From positions 1,984,001 to 2,048,000 of the forward strand of contig JADLSH010000363.1 in the NCBI GenBank assembly GCA_016169945.1: DNA of 64,000 bases, given 5' to 3'. Positions within the stretch are counted from its first letter, which is position 1; every line of letters begins with the position of its first letter. This DNA comes from Trachythela sp. YZ-2020. Taxonomy: Eukaryota; Cnidaria; Anthozoa; Malacalcyonacea; Clavulariidae. Positions 1 to 41,685 of this stretch are shown here, one piece after another. The notes beneath the pieces are model-generated. The model worked only from the letters and a program-made list of their open reading frames with translations, was not told the DNA's origin and searched no databases. Made by a program: the position numbers and the translations under genes.

Positions 1-17
1 TAATGGGCGAAATAATA

Positions 18-50
18 AGTTGTTGAAACAGCGTTGGTACAAGTCTGCTG
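18..50 (-). repeat. fragment of a dispersed MITE family
   Basis: Reverse-complement match to the start of the inverted-repeat element at 4941-5164: both share a stretch reading AAGT(C/T)GTTGAAAC followed by TTGGTACAAGTCTG. Only one end is present. Confidence 0.5.
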
Positions 51-169
51 CAGGTTTGGTATAACTTGTGCGTTATTACATCTTGTGCGTTTAATACGTG
101 TGTACTTCCTACAGGGGACCCCCGTTTGGGAAATCAACTATTTGTCTATTCTGTTTATTATACTTCTAG

Positions 170-959
170 ACAGCTATGTTGACTGGTATTGAACTGAAAA
201 GACAAAATGAAAACTTTAAACCATCCCTTCTTCAACAGTATATTCAAACTAACAACGGCAAGCTTTTCAAATTAAAGGTATCATTACACATCTTCATCTG
301 TCAATAACTAGTAATTAGTATTAGTACAGATAATGAAATGGTTAGTTAGACCTGGTTTTCACTATGAAGAGAAATTAAGTAGGATATTTTTTAATTTCCT
401 TTTGATTTTCAGCAGATTTTTCGGTGTTTGAAGTTGAAGTTAATTCTTCCCTTTTTTGCTTATATTTTAAACAAAAGGTACCTCAAACGAACCAGTATTT
501 AAAGGGAATTGAACTCAAAAGTTGACTGCTGAAGTTAAGAACCTTTATTACCGTGGTATTAAAACAACGATACGGCGCTGATTTCTTTTGTGCTTTGCTC
601 AAAGTAAACTTCAAATACTCATAATAAACTTCTGATTATATTTTTTGTAGAAACTATTTCTTGAAGATTCAACTAATCACGACCAACCTCAGAGTGACAA
701 TGAACAAAGCAATAATCTATGCATTGTTTGTCAGATGTTACCCATATCGCGGGCTCTCATACCATGTGGGCATGCGTGTTTGTGCTCGCTCTGTTTCGAC
801 AAGATGAACACGTGCCCGATGTGTCGTCAGCCGATGACGTCATCGTTTATATTACGAGAGGAACCCAACTTGAACCAGAACAATGAGTACGAGTTTAGTG
901 ACATTTTGAAACGAATGAACCCGTTGGAAATAATGAAGGGAATATATAACGCTTCGTAA
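170..959 (+). CDS. CGRRF1: RING-finger protein, CGRRF1-like (3' end only, two exons)
   Basis: Two exons are visible, 170-277 and 651-959, both in phase 0 and flanked by AG/GT borders; the 5' part lies outside the window. Together they encode 138 residues ending at TAA (957-959). The C-terminus is a C3HC4 RING: C-x2-C (CIVC), then CGHACLCSLC, then CPMC. The RING sits close to the C-terminus with a run LIPCGHACLCSLC and CPMCRQ, which is how cell growth regulator with RING finger domain 1 (CGRRF1, an ER-associated ubiquitin E3 ligase) ends. MUL1-type and IAP-type RINGs are alternatives. The upstream exon (MLTGIELKRQNENFK) supports a protein with a long non-RING N-terminus. Identification rests mainly on the RING and its terminal position, so the symbol is moderate; that this is a real RING gene is firm. 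Confidence 0.62.
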
Positions 960-960
960 T

Positions 961-1307
961 GTAAAATATAAGTTTGGATCCCTCTTAAACATTACTTGGC
1001 CCAATACAGGCTATTGCCGATTTTGAATGAGAGTTGAGGAGAGTCAATGAGAGTTGCAACTCTCGCTCGCATTTGACCGCCAACTCTCATCAATAGACAA
1101 TTTGCATTAGACTAATTTAGGCAAAAAAAAGTATATTGTCGGAAAGAACACACTAAAATTAGTAAAATTGCAAAGTTTGGTTGCGAAATGTTGTAAAATG
1201 CGGAAAATATAGCCTTGCAAAGTTTGCAAATTTTGTATACTTTTGTATTACGTGCGGAAATTCCTACCACATTTGGGCCGAATGTCTTTCTTCTTACAGT
1301 TGACTAC
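961..1307. other. intergenic, MITE fragment only
   Basis: Contains at 1019-1092 a fragment of the family with repeated ATGAGAGTT motifs and opposed AACTCTC motifs (fuller copy at 19962-20417, another fragment at 34961-35062). Nothing else is recognised. Confidence 0.5.
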
Positions 1308-1364
1308 CGTGTGCTGCACGTTGTGGTCTAACCATAACGTGTGCTGCACGTTGTGGTCTAACCA
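1308..1364 (+). repeat. 30-bp period tandem duplication
   Basis: Two perfect copies of a 27-base unit beginning CGTGTGCTGCACGTTGTGG, at 1308-1334 and 1338-1364, directly in front of a SINE. Confidence 0.85.
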
Positions 1365-1677
1365 GGGTAGCAGATGCGGTTAGCGCGCTGTCTCTTACCT
1401 CGGAGTTAAGCCTGCTATACGGCAGGTCGAGAGCAGGGATTTACTCAGGTTGGATAACGTCAGCGTGCCTGATAAACTCATGTAAGTTGAGATTGGTTGG
1501 TTCTCTCCTGTGCTTCGAGGGTTTTTCTCCGGGTACTCCGGTTTTCCTCCCTCGCTAAAAACTAACCCTTAGGCACTAACCACTAACTAACCCTCGGAAC
1601 CTTTGTCAATTGGGTTGCAAAACCTGTTAAGGCTTTCCGTCCACCTCAGAGTGGTAAACATATTAAATTAAAACCAT
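1365..1677 (+). repeat. SINE family A, near full-length copy
   Basis: The head carries a polymerase III A-box-like TAGCAGATGCGG (1368-1379). It is followed by a weak B-box region (GGTCGAGAGCAGGGA) and a body with TTCTCCGGGTACTCCGG. A reverse-strand copy is at 46314-46627 and a 5' part is at 23047-23165. No gene is seen from here to 2887. Confidence 0.75.
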
Positions 1678-2887
1678 GGTACGAAGTCAATTAAAAAAGC
1701 AGCTTGTGTCGTGTAAAGGATAACATGTGGAAAATTTACTATCATAAACACTTTCTTGATAAGTGTATATAAGTGTAAGAAGTCTTAAATTATGATTTAA
1801 TAATATACGGTGTTATCTCATTTCCCCAGCTTTTTGCCTGAGAAGTTATCAGTTTGAAAATTTTTTTGTTACTGGCAACCCAAAATGACATCAATTTTGG
1901 TCCAAGTATTTTATTTACAGCATTTTAAAATGGTTCAGTTCAGTATGGTTCAGTTATCCTGGCTAGACCATAATTCATAGCGATTTGAAGATGGCGTCGT
2001 TATGGATCATTACAATAAAACATATCATTAAAACGTCAATTTATCAATCAGCTATGCATAATTTCGGCTACCTATAAATACAAGACTCCAGACATCATTT
2101 AACAAGTGTTGATAAACTTGTTGCTTTATTTCTCGAATCATAGTTAAAAGCTGATTGCAAGCCATTTAGAGCAATGCTATCATTACATATAAATCAAATC
2201 GATAAAGGTCAATAAACTGTAATATATCTAATATAAGGCTATAAGCTGTATATTTTGCATATAGTAAAGCAATTACGAGACAGACGCAAATAAAAAGACC
2301 TAATACAAATAAATAAACAATGTGGGCGAGTTATTAAGATTAGGTTACATAGTAAACCCACAATAAGCACTCGACAAACCTTTGACAAGTCATATTAAAG
2401 AAATAAAAACATAATTAGTCCAAGATAAATAGCCATAGGGCAAAATATCGTTTAAACTTGTAGTTCGACTTCCTAAGTCGAGTTTTTTCACCTCTAATTT
2501 TCGTTTTCTTTATACGCCATTTGAGCAGATTTACACTAGGAAATAATTTTGCAATTTGCAACGCAGTTTCGAGTACGGAAACAGAGCAATGTTATGCATG
2601 TTCCGCAGGAAAATTGTAATTATGGGTTATCAATACTAATTAACATACCGACATACCGTCCTTCCTATAAATCCACTCTCGGAGGTATTTTTTCCGCATT
2701 CAATTAAAAATAGTCTATTGGATGTTTATTTGTGAGTTACATGCAAGCGTCTGTTAGCTCTTGCGCTTTCCAATCTATACTTTGGACTCGATATTATTTT
2801 ACCGCGGAACCTCGAGAACAACAACACAATGTGTTATCTGTCATCTTGTAAACGTCACGCATATCGTTGCGTGATCTTTTATAAATT
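1678..2887. other. intergenic, nothing recognised
   Basis: AT-rich sequence between the SINE and the GPCR. Contains no supported exon, RNA gene or clear terminal repeat on either strand. It should include the GPCR 3' UTR. Confidence 0.5.
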
Positions 2888-3958
2888 TCACGAGTGTCTG
2901 TTATTATTCAACGCCTCGCCTCCCGTGTTCCCGCCTGTAAAAAACGTCGCAGGACTGTGCGCAAACGAGCCCGATGAGCTAGAATACGAACAGTCCCCCC
3001 TCGCGACCGCTTCCGAATTCGTCCTCCGCTTCTTGCAACAAATGAACCGACTGAAGGTCCTTTTCGATGCTTGGCGAAATTTGGGCAGACGCCAAGCGTA
3101 GACTGCGGGATTTATTACAAAATTCAACATCTCGATCGGAAAGAGAACATTAAGTGCTGTTTCCATACTCGGGCTCCAAGGACATTCAGGACAATATAAA
3201 CCATGAGCGACTACAACTTGAAGTAGCACCATATAGGGCAAGACTGTGATTGTCAGTATAACGAGAAGCACGAAAATCAAGTTCGTGATTCGAGATTCTT
3301 GGCGAACAGCCACTCTGTGATGAAGTGCCGGTTCATTTTCTTCGACTTCGACTTTAAGTTTCGAATCCTTTGTACTATACCGTGCGGCAGCGCGAAAACC
3401 ATCACGATTTAGCTTTTTCACAGTGCAGTAAATGCGAATATAGCATCCCATGGTTGCGATGAGGCTGACTTCGAACATTACTATCATTGCGCACTGCGCT
3501 ATTGGCGCATCGACCACAATCGTCGAACTGGCCACGATAGAGATCACCCATACCACCGCGCAACAAACAGATGCAAACGGTCTCTTTAGCATACGCTGCG
3601 CTTTAATGGGATTCACAACCACCAGCAACCTCTCGATGGCCATACACGAAAGAGTCAGAATCGACGCAGATACTGTAGCCCATTGTATGCAAAGTAAGGT
3701 ATAGACCAGGCGAAACGAATAGTGCGCAATTGGGAAAATAGCCCAAAGAAGGCCGCTGACGCTTGTGCCCAAATCAGCCACACAAAGATTCGTCACGAAA
3801 CAAGCTTCCGCCTTGCTGAATACTCTTGTAAAATTATTTAGCATCACTATCAATGTTGCCGTGTTTAGGAACATTCCAATCACACCAATAACCCCAACAG
3901 CAATCCGATCGACGGTTGGTTTGAATTCATAGTCCAAAACATCACTTGTATTTGTCAT
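2888..3958 (-). CDS. intronless rhodopsin-family (class A) G-protein-coupled receptor
   Basis: A single 356-codon frame with seven hydrophobic segments. Class A landmarks are visible: N32 in TM1; the TM2 motif LCVAD with D62; C90 at the top of TM3, with C156 as the likely disulphide partner; ERL at 109-111 in place of DRY; W137 in TM4; P241 in TM6; and NPAVY at 283-287 in TM7. CC at 307-308 is a plausible palmitoylation site and the tail is Ser-rich. An N-glycosylation site (NTS) lies at residue 3. TM6 lacks the usual tryptophan two residues before the proline (sequence TVLPY). The single exon and the melatonin/adenosine-receptor-like look are typical of expanded cnidarian orphan receptors. 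The ligand cannot be assigned. The start chosen is the first ATG, which leaves an extracellular N-terminus of about 20 residues. Confidence 0.92.
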   Translation of the reverse strand: MTNTSDVLDYEFKPTVDRIAVGVIGVIGMFLNTATLIVMLNNFTRVFSKAEACFVTNLCVADLGTSVSGLLWAIFPIAHYSFRLVYTLLCIQWATVSASILTLSCMAIERLLVVVNPIKAQRMLKRPFASVCCAVVWVISIVASSTIVVDAPIAQCAMIVMFEVSLIATMGCYIRIYCTVKKLNRDGFRAAARYSTKDSKLKVEVEENEPALHHRVAVRQESRITNLIFVLLVILTITVLPYMVLLQVVVAHGLYCPECPWSPSMETALNVLFPIEMLNFVINPAVYAWRLPKFRQASKRTFSRFICCKKRRTNSEAVARGDCSYSSSSGSFAHSPATFFTGGNTGGEALNNNRHS

Positions 3959-4940
3959 GATGAAACGAGGAAATCAACCCACAGGATCGTGTCTTTATCG
4001 GGTAATCCTCACGCGACCGATTGCGGTATAACGCACACGGAACGTTATAGTCTCATGATCTAGAGTGGTATATCTCAGCGCTTCTTCATCAAACACCGCT
4101 GTAGGGCTGTCGATAACTGATGATTAGGACACGTGAATGATTAGATATACATTCTTCTATGTACAAAACACTCCTTCATTGCACAGATATGTTGATATAC
4201 GAAGATTATTGGGACGGAGCAAAGACCGCACTCTGTACTGGAGCATAATATTCCAAAACGGCATAAGTCACAACTATTCTAAGATGCACAGGTGGACAGA
4301 AATATTTTTGGATCTGAACTTTTGCAGAGAAATTTTCAGAAATTTCTGAAAGTTAATAATCAACTGATGAGTAATAACAAAACTAGAGTATGCTCTAGTC
4401 TAGACTAGTAATTGTAATGCATTTTGTATTCACTAATCACTATATCAAAATGAACACCACTGAATATCAAGAAACAACACTCCAATCAGTCCAATGTCTA
4501 AACCAATCAATAATCATTGAACCTCAATAATTATAAATTTTGAGTCTGAAACCCAGGTTCCCAGAAAGAAAAAAAACATTTTCAACCTCTGCTAAGATGT
4601 AAATTAATACATGCAACATGTTGGATCAGAGCAGACAGCAGTTGAATCCAACGTTACTCAACATCCTTTTTCAATCGACAATTGTAGGACTGACTCCTCA
4701 TTGGTAAATTTATTCATTCTATTTAATGCAGTTTACACTGCCAGTCTGCCACAGAATGCGATTTCCTAATTATAAGAAGACCCAATTAAGGGTTACTTTT
4801 TTGTCAGTGAAAACCGGAGCTCGAAGCACATGACAGAAACAGCCACAAGCTTTCTTCCATGAATTTGCAACCATAGAGCAGTCATCCAACCTCAGCCCTC
4901 AGCAAATAACCTCGACCAACAGACTTGTACCAATGCCGTT
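3959..4940. other. intergenic, GPCR upstream region
   Basis: No exon or repeat is recognised. The GPCR promoter should lie in the part nearest 3959. The 70-codon frame at 4137-4349 has no domain or splice context and is not called. Confidence 0.4.
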
Positions 4941-4947
4941 TCAACGA

Positions 4948-5164
4948 CTTGTTATCAAGATGTGTTCGCACTGCTTGTTCCCAGCTTGTTGACTCAACAG
5001 ACTTGTTACAAGTTGTTCCAACAACTTGCTATCGTCCTGTTACAATTCAACAACTTGTTAACAAGTTATGAGTGACAACCTTGTAGCAACTAGATGAAAT
5101 GAGAACATTGTTACAACTTGTTGACAAGCTTGCTACAAGTCTGTTGCGAACACATCTTGACAAG
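4948..5164. mobile_element. MITE with imperfect terminal inverted repeats
   Basis: Left end CTTGTTATCAAGATGTGTTC (from 4948) pairs with right end GAACACATCTTGACAAG (to 5164). The interior is a chain of short ACTTGTT/AACAAGT palindromes. No coding capacity. Confidence 0.75.
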
Positions 5165-5390
5165 ATGCAGGGCTCTCAGAATCATTTTAAGTAAGCGGCT
5201 GTGTTGAGAAAGTAGACGGATGAAGGAATCATTTGACTAAAATATCAGATAAGTTCTGATAACATTACAAGTTAGCGTGGCCACTTTTGCTTTGATGTGA
5301 GATTTTTACGTCTGAACCAACTCAGCGGGAAATGGGCGGCACGCTAATGGCGAAACATACTGCCAGTGTAGGTAGCGTCTATACAATAAT

Positions 5391-5560
5391 CTTCGGGTCT
5401 TTATAGGATCACTCTACCCGAAAAATACAACAAGAACTTCGACGTTTCAAGCGAACGCCCTTTGCCTGGAAGTTAGTCAAACTTTCAGACGAAGGGCCTA
5501 CGCTCTAAACGTCAAAGTTCTTGTTGTATTTTTCAGGTAGATTGATCCTAAAGCACGAAG
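5391..5560. mobile_element. foldback MITE with about 55-bp inverted arms
   Basis: Arms 5391-5447 and 5508-5560 pair, both containing AATACAACAAGAACTT. A solitary, diverged arm recurs at 23380-23445, next to the pentanucleotide satellite. Confidence 0.78.
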
Positions 5561-6335
5561 CTTATACTTAAAGTACCGGATCAACCAGTTGCAGATGCTT
5601 TACGGATTCATCTATAGGTGAGTCCACACTTCACAGTTCGGTCTTGCATCATGCCTAAGTCTAAGCTAAAAAATATAGTGGCATTCCCTGCAGTCTCGCA
5701 GCTCAAGTCTAATCTCCAATTACTGTAGTTATTTTAAGCAAAACGATTTATTTTTTGTACGTTTTCCAATTATTACATTCTCCAATTACAAATTAAAACA
5801 ATATTTCACGGGTTGGATCATTTCAACACAACCATGGAGCACAATTAACTCAATCGCTTGTTTGTTTACTTTTATTATTGTTTTAGCAGTTTTTACGTGC
5901 ATTTTTGCACTGGAGGTATTTAAAGGTTAGATGTTATGTCCATAAGACTATAAACTTTCGCCGCAAACAATGGGGTACATGCGCTACGCAATAGTGCAAT
6001 GATTGATGAGATTGATGACAACTCTCATGTCCAGAAATTATGTAGTCTTTGTTACTGGAAACTGCCACTTGCTGGCATTGCTGGGGGCAAATTCCCCTTG
6101 GATATATAATTATATAATCCGACATTCTTGGACAACCCGTCACTCTTTGCTAGTGAAACAATGACAAACACTAGCTGGGGACCAGACTGCAGACTTGGTG
6201 AGAATATGGTCAGAACTGATTTTTTCAGGAAAAATGTTTAGCACTCTCTGTTAAGTGACTCTAATCTAATACTAATCTGCCCCTGACTCTAATCTAATTA
6301 GTACCTGCTTGGTCACTTTTGTGACCTTGAATACC
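5561..6335. other. intergenic, nothing recognised
   Basis: No supported exon on either strand and no clear terminal repeat. Confidence 0.4.
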
Positions 6336-6803
6336 CAGGACGCGAAATAACGGCTGGAGGGTTGCCGGTCAAGGTGACCGGCCAAACCAACTTTAGCTCG
6401 GACATCCCGCATTCCTGGCCGGTCAAATTATTCAACTAAACTAAAGCCTGACAAAGTCCCCTTAAATGTAAAATACTTAATGTATCTAGAAAATGTCTGT
6501 AGAAGTCAAGAAACACTTCTGAGTTTTATTGTAAAGTCCGTACAGTAAATATTATTCAAAGTAAACGCAACATCAGACGAAATTAACAAAGAACATAAGT
6601 TTTCACTTGTCAGCAACTTCGAAACTGAATCCATGAGAAAATTGCATGAAAATAATTTGCTCGTTCGCTTTATTTAGCAACTGAATTACATGTAAACTTT
6701 AAAAAGTAGCCGGTCAAAATGACCGGTCATGCGAGAGTTTGACCGGACAACTACTCATTTTGGCCGGACATTGTCCATTGACCGCCCGTTATTTTGCGCC
6801 CTG
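6336..6803. mobile_element. hAT-type MITE, 468 bp, perfect 8-bp target duplication
   Basis: Ends are CAGGACGCGAAATAACGG and, inverted, CAGGGCGCAAAATAACGG. The flanks 6328-6335 and 6804-6811 are both TGAATACC. CAG...CTG ends with an 8-bp duplication are diagnostic of hAT elements. There is no transposase. The subterminal GGCCGGTCA/TGACCGG motifs are repeated. Confidence 0.92.
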
Positions 6804-7430
6804 TGAATACCTCTTGGCTGCCCCTGGTAACTGATTTGCACCCATGCCCCTAGATTTGCAGCTTTTGCTCCACCAAGATCTCATAGAAAACAGCCCAACT
6901 GCACAGTTGGGCTTGGGGGTGTAGGCAGGGTAGGGGTGGGAAAGGGGGAGAGCTAGTGGATGATGACTTGTTTACAGAATCATTTTTGTTTGATCAGTTC
7001 ACTTGGGACAGTGTAAACCTGACAATTCCATTGTGAATACGGTGTAAACCTGCCTTTAACTTCGATAATGTTTTTCAATAATGAAAGCCTCAGTTAGGTC
7101 AATTTGCATCAAGCTTGATGCATGAAATTATTGTAGACCGAATTTGCACGTACAATACTGGATAATCACCATCATAGACATAGGCATGAAATATCATATG
7201 GTCAGACTTTTTTCTATCTTTTTATAACCTCACAGAAACATTCATGCTAATAATTAGTAATTGCTAAATGTGTATGCTAATTAAGTGACAACACCATAAT
7301 TTTTTTAATAATATCAATATTATAATGTGTTCGCAAGCCTCTGAGGAGGAGAGTGATGAACAAGCTTGGAACAGTTAAATTGTCTTGCTTGTCTCAATCA
7401 CACAAAAATATTTAAATATTTAAACTGACT
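6804..7430. other. intergenic, 3' flank of the SLIRP-like gene
   Basis: No exon or defined element seen. Contains the presumed 3' UTR of the minus-strand gene that ends at 7431. Confidence 0.4.
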
Positions 7431-9155
7431 TTAGTTTTGTTCTGTGCCAATCATCATGTCCAGTGAATCTGGGTCAGTTTTATTTTTGTCCTTTGTCTGT
7501 GGAGGTTTGTGTGGCTGAACAAATATCTAGAAGAAATAATTTAAAGACAATTTGTTTCAAATACTAAGTGAAAATATTATACATGTTCATATTTTTCCAA
7601 ACCCTATGAGTAAATATGCTGCAGGATTCAAAATTGTAGGCTGATCACCAAACCAAGGCCAGTCAAGGCCTTTTGCCCTTTCTTGAGTTGTGGTTTGATG
7701 GTTTGTGGAGGTTCAGGTCTCGGAATTAGCAAATAATCAGGTCAACAAAGTTTTGCCAATCTGAAACGAACGCAGGTCTGCAACAGATTGGCAAATTGAA
7801 GTTTTCAATAAAGTATGACTTTAGTAATATTGCCGACATCTAGAACACATATTAAAGATTTTGTTCTAATTAGGTTGTTGTTTAGAGTTCTTTTCTTAGG
7901 GAAGGGTCAAATATAAGTTTCTTCCAAAAAGATGTCAATACGATGTCTGGGGGGAGGGCATTCATAGGCATGACGTCTTTTTTTCTCAAAATATATGCTT
8001 AAAAATACTGAATTAAACTCTGAATCTCATTTCTAACAAACCTCAAGTGTATGACGAAATGCGCAGTTTTATAAAGCAAAAGTGTCCTATAGTCCTCTTC
8101 CAGTTTTCATGAGAAACGTTTATGCCTTTGCGCTATAACTAGTGTACTTTAGAAACAAAACAGAATTTTTAATTATACAAATTATTTGCTATTAGGGCCT
8201 GATGTTTTTGGTAGGGTGGGAGGGGTTTTGTAAGAGACGTAACATTGACGTCTTTTTTGGCAGAAACATTCATTTGACTCTTCCCTTAAAAGTGATTAAC
8301 AGATCTGTCTATATATACCTCTGTGAAGGTAATACATACCTCAGTATCATGAATTTCATGGTTAGAAGCTGTCATTGTTTTACCAATGCTTTCTTCATCT
8401 TTGAAAACAACAAAACCAAAACGTTTTGATCTGCCTGTGTTCTGATCCTATCAAACATGAGAATTTTGTATACATCAGACACTTAATAATAATATTTAAT
8501 ATTTATACAGGAATGCCTATTCAGTGAAATTCACTGTTATCAACTAGGGTCCTTCACAAAATATTGGGGGTTCATACTTCATACTACTTAGGGGCCGTCG
8601 ACAAATAGATTTCGTCTCGCGATCACGGACTTGTTCCGCGATTGTTTTAACCCCGTCGCCCCCTACACCATCGCGGACCAGTCCAACGTCTTTTTAGCCA
8701 GAAAAGTCCTTTTTCGTCCTGTTTATTTTGTAATCGCGGATTCAAGGCTAACTCCTCCCCCCCATCGCGGAACAAGTCCGCGATCGGTGGACGAAATCTA
8801 TTTGTCGACTGCCCCTTATTGCTACAAATGTAGAAACTACCACACAACTGAAATATCGATTGGGCAGATTCTGTATATTTACTATTAAACAAATATATAT
8901 CTTACGTACAATAACTAAAAAGTTTAGCAAAGTACAAATGTCGAAAAGTACTTACAAACACCACTTGCGACCGCTCCACGGCACCAAACTTGCTAAAATA
9001 TTCCCGTAATGCGACTGAAAACACATACAAAACAATAATCAACTTGTTAAATACTTCACAAACTTTCTCTAAACTTTATTTCAACATGAAATCTCACCTC
9101 TACAAGCCGTCCAGGGCAGACGAGCTACAAATATTTTTCTAATTTCTTCCGCCAT
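7431..9155 (-). CDS. SLIRP: SLIRP-like mitochondrial RNA-binding protein (single RRM)
   Basis: Four exons, in transcription order 9098-9155, 8956-9014, 8340-8447 and 7431-7526, join with consistent phases into 106 residues (human SLIRP has 109). The protein begins MAEEIRKIFVARLPWTACR: RNP2 is IFVARL and RNP1 is KRFGFVVF, the two RNA-contacting strands of an RRM. The motif RLPWTA immediately after the first strand and the late KPPQTKD tail match SLIRP rather than generic RRM proteins. SLIRP with LRPPRC stabilises mitochondrial mRNAs. The start is the ATG in a GCCATGTT context at 9155. No long presequence is visible, so the mitochondrial location is by homology only. Intron 2 (8448-8955) contains a MITE at 8591-8815. 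Regions of 300 to 800 bases in introns 2 and 3 show no other gene. Confidence 0.88.
8591..8815. mobile_element. PIF/Harbinger-like MITE, 225 bp, TTA duplication
   Basis: About 52-bp inverted ends start GGGGCCGTCGACAAATAG and, inverted, GGGGCAGTCGACAAATAG. They are flanked by TTA at 8588-8590 and 8816-8818. Inner arms repeat GCGGACTTGTTCCGCGAT-like sequence. It lies in intron 2 of the SLIRP-like gene. Confidence 0.88.
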
Positions 9156-9420
9156 GTTGGGACAGATTGCGTAAGAGCTGAAAGTCTAATACTTGATCTT
9201 GCACAAGTATAGTAGATGGAAGAATTTGCACGGTTACCGCCGTTTGCATCTAACGATGCACAGTCGTATATAATGAGCATTTGAAGGTTTCAATTAGCTC
9301 AGCCAATCAGGATAGTGCTAGTGAAACGTCATTGCCAGACCAGATTAAACTCTTTACAAACATAAAATTTTTATGTGAGCATTGACAATTTTGACAGTTC
9401 ATTGCATAGCAGTGGACCGG

Positions 9421-9718
9421 CAGGGGCGTAACTAGGGTTACAGCATTAGGGGGGTGAACAAATTTTGCCCGACGAAAAATAAATAAAACATTTTTCCCCC
9501 CAAATTTTTCGGAAATATACTGTAAAAATTTCGCGACACTATTATGTTTCGCGACATGAGGAATCACAATTCGCTCAATTTTCCCCTAATTTTTAACGGT
9601 TTTTCGATTAAAAATCCCCCAAATGTTCTCAAAATATTACAACAACATTCTTGGGCCTCATTTTTGCCCATTCTACACATTGGGGGGGTGTCACACCCCC
9701 CCACTATTTACGCCCCTG
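9421..9718. mobile_element. hAT-like MITE, 298 bp
   Basis: Ends CAGGGGCGTAA and, inverted, CAGGGGCGTAAA. AGTGGAC occurs on both sides, but on the left it is offset by three bases, so the target duplication is imperfect. No coding capacity. Confidence 0.72.
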
Positions 9719-10866
9719 AGTGGACGCAACGGACTTACAGATCGATGGCGTTACATTGCTAAATAGTGTGTTTATATAAGATCGAGACGAGCCAACCCGT
9801 TATTAGGTAAGATCTTACCTTGCGCTAGGTGGGATCTCAGTCAAGTGGGATACGTTTTTCCATATGAATGCATATGAAAAATACAAACAAGGCAAATAAT
9901 CATTAATAGACCTAAACAAACACCATTATTAAAAGTTGTCATAGAACGTACAATTCAATCACAACAAAATATATTTCGAAGGCGCCATATTTTCGTCGCC
10001 CACCGAGGCGAGATATTTTATGGGATAAAAACAGTCATGACTCATGAGAAACCCAAAAATAATTCACTCCACTTAGCCCTTACGTGAACTTCCCGGCCAA
10101 CAGTCCAACAACCTTCAATCATATTATTTTATGCTTTTTATCAGTGCATGCAATATGATTGTTACACAAGCTAATAAAAAACACTAAGAGAAAGAATTCG
10201 GCGTCTTTTCTTGAAGAATTTCATCACCATCAACACTCCAACGGGCACACTATAATACAATTGTGTTTGTGTTTTCTGAACGAGTCAGACAGGGGATTTG
10301 GCCTTTGGGTATCAAAAATCTAACTGCAAGATTTTGTAAGCTTTCTTTTTGAATTGGCATATATAATATCTAGCATTTCTATTTTACAAGTGTAGTAATT
10401 TTTGGTGTTTAGGATACAAGGCTCAAGCAATTGATTATTTTTAAATTTCGTTTAACCCATTATAGGTATTTACTGATTTTGAGTAGAAAGCATTTAGGAT
10501 ACCAAATCACCCTGGCAGACCCCTTTCAATCGAAATCTAAAGTATCAATTTCTAGCCAATATTTTACAGTTTGAATTGCCAATATTTTTGTACATTACCT
10601 ATCAGTCCTATCTTAGGTATTTTCCTCGATTTTGAATGTGTATTTAAGTTATTTACGATACTAGAGCTGCCAGGCACACTCTTTTCAGTTGCAACTTGAA
10701 AACATCAATTCCTATCTAATTTTGTACATTTTGTTTTGTCACGTGAATTTTACACATTTTGTCTTTTTGTCGAGATCCAAGCCAGTGAAACTGACCAAAA
10801 TCATTTCAGAGAATTATGTCATATTATACAAGGTTTTTAACCCTACCTATCTACTGGGAAACTGAA
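9719..10866. other. intergenic, 3' flank of the pecanex gene
   Basis: No supported exon or defined repeat. The pecanex stop codon is at 10867-10869 (minus strand), so the 3' UTR starts here. Confidence 0.45.
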
Positions 10867-41685
<30,819 letters not shown>

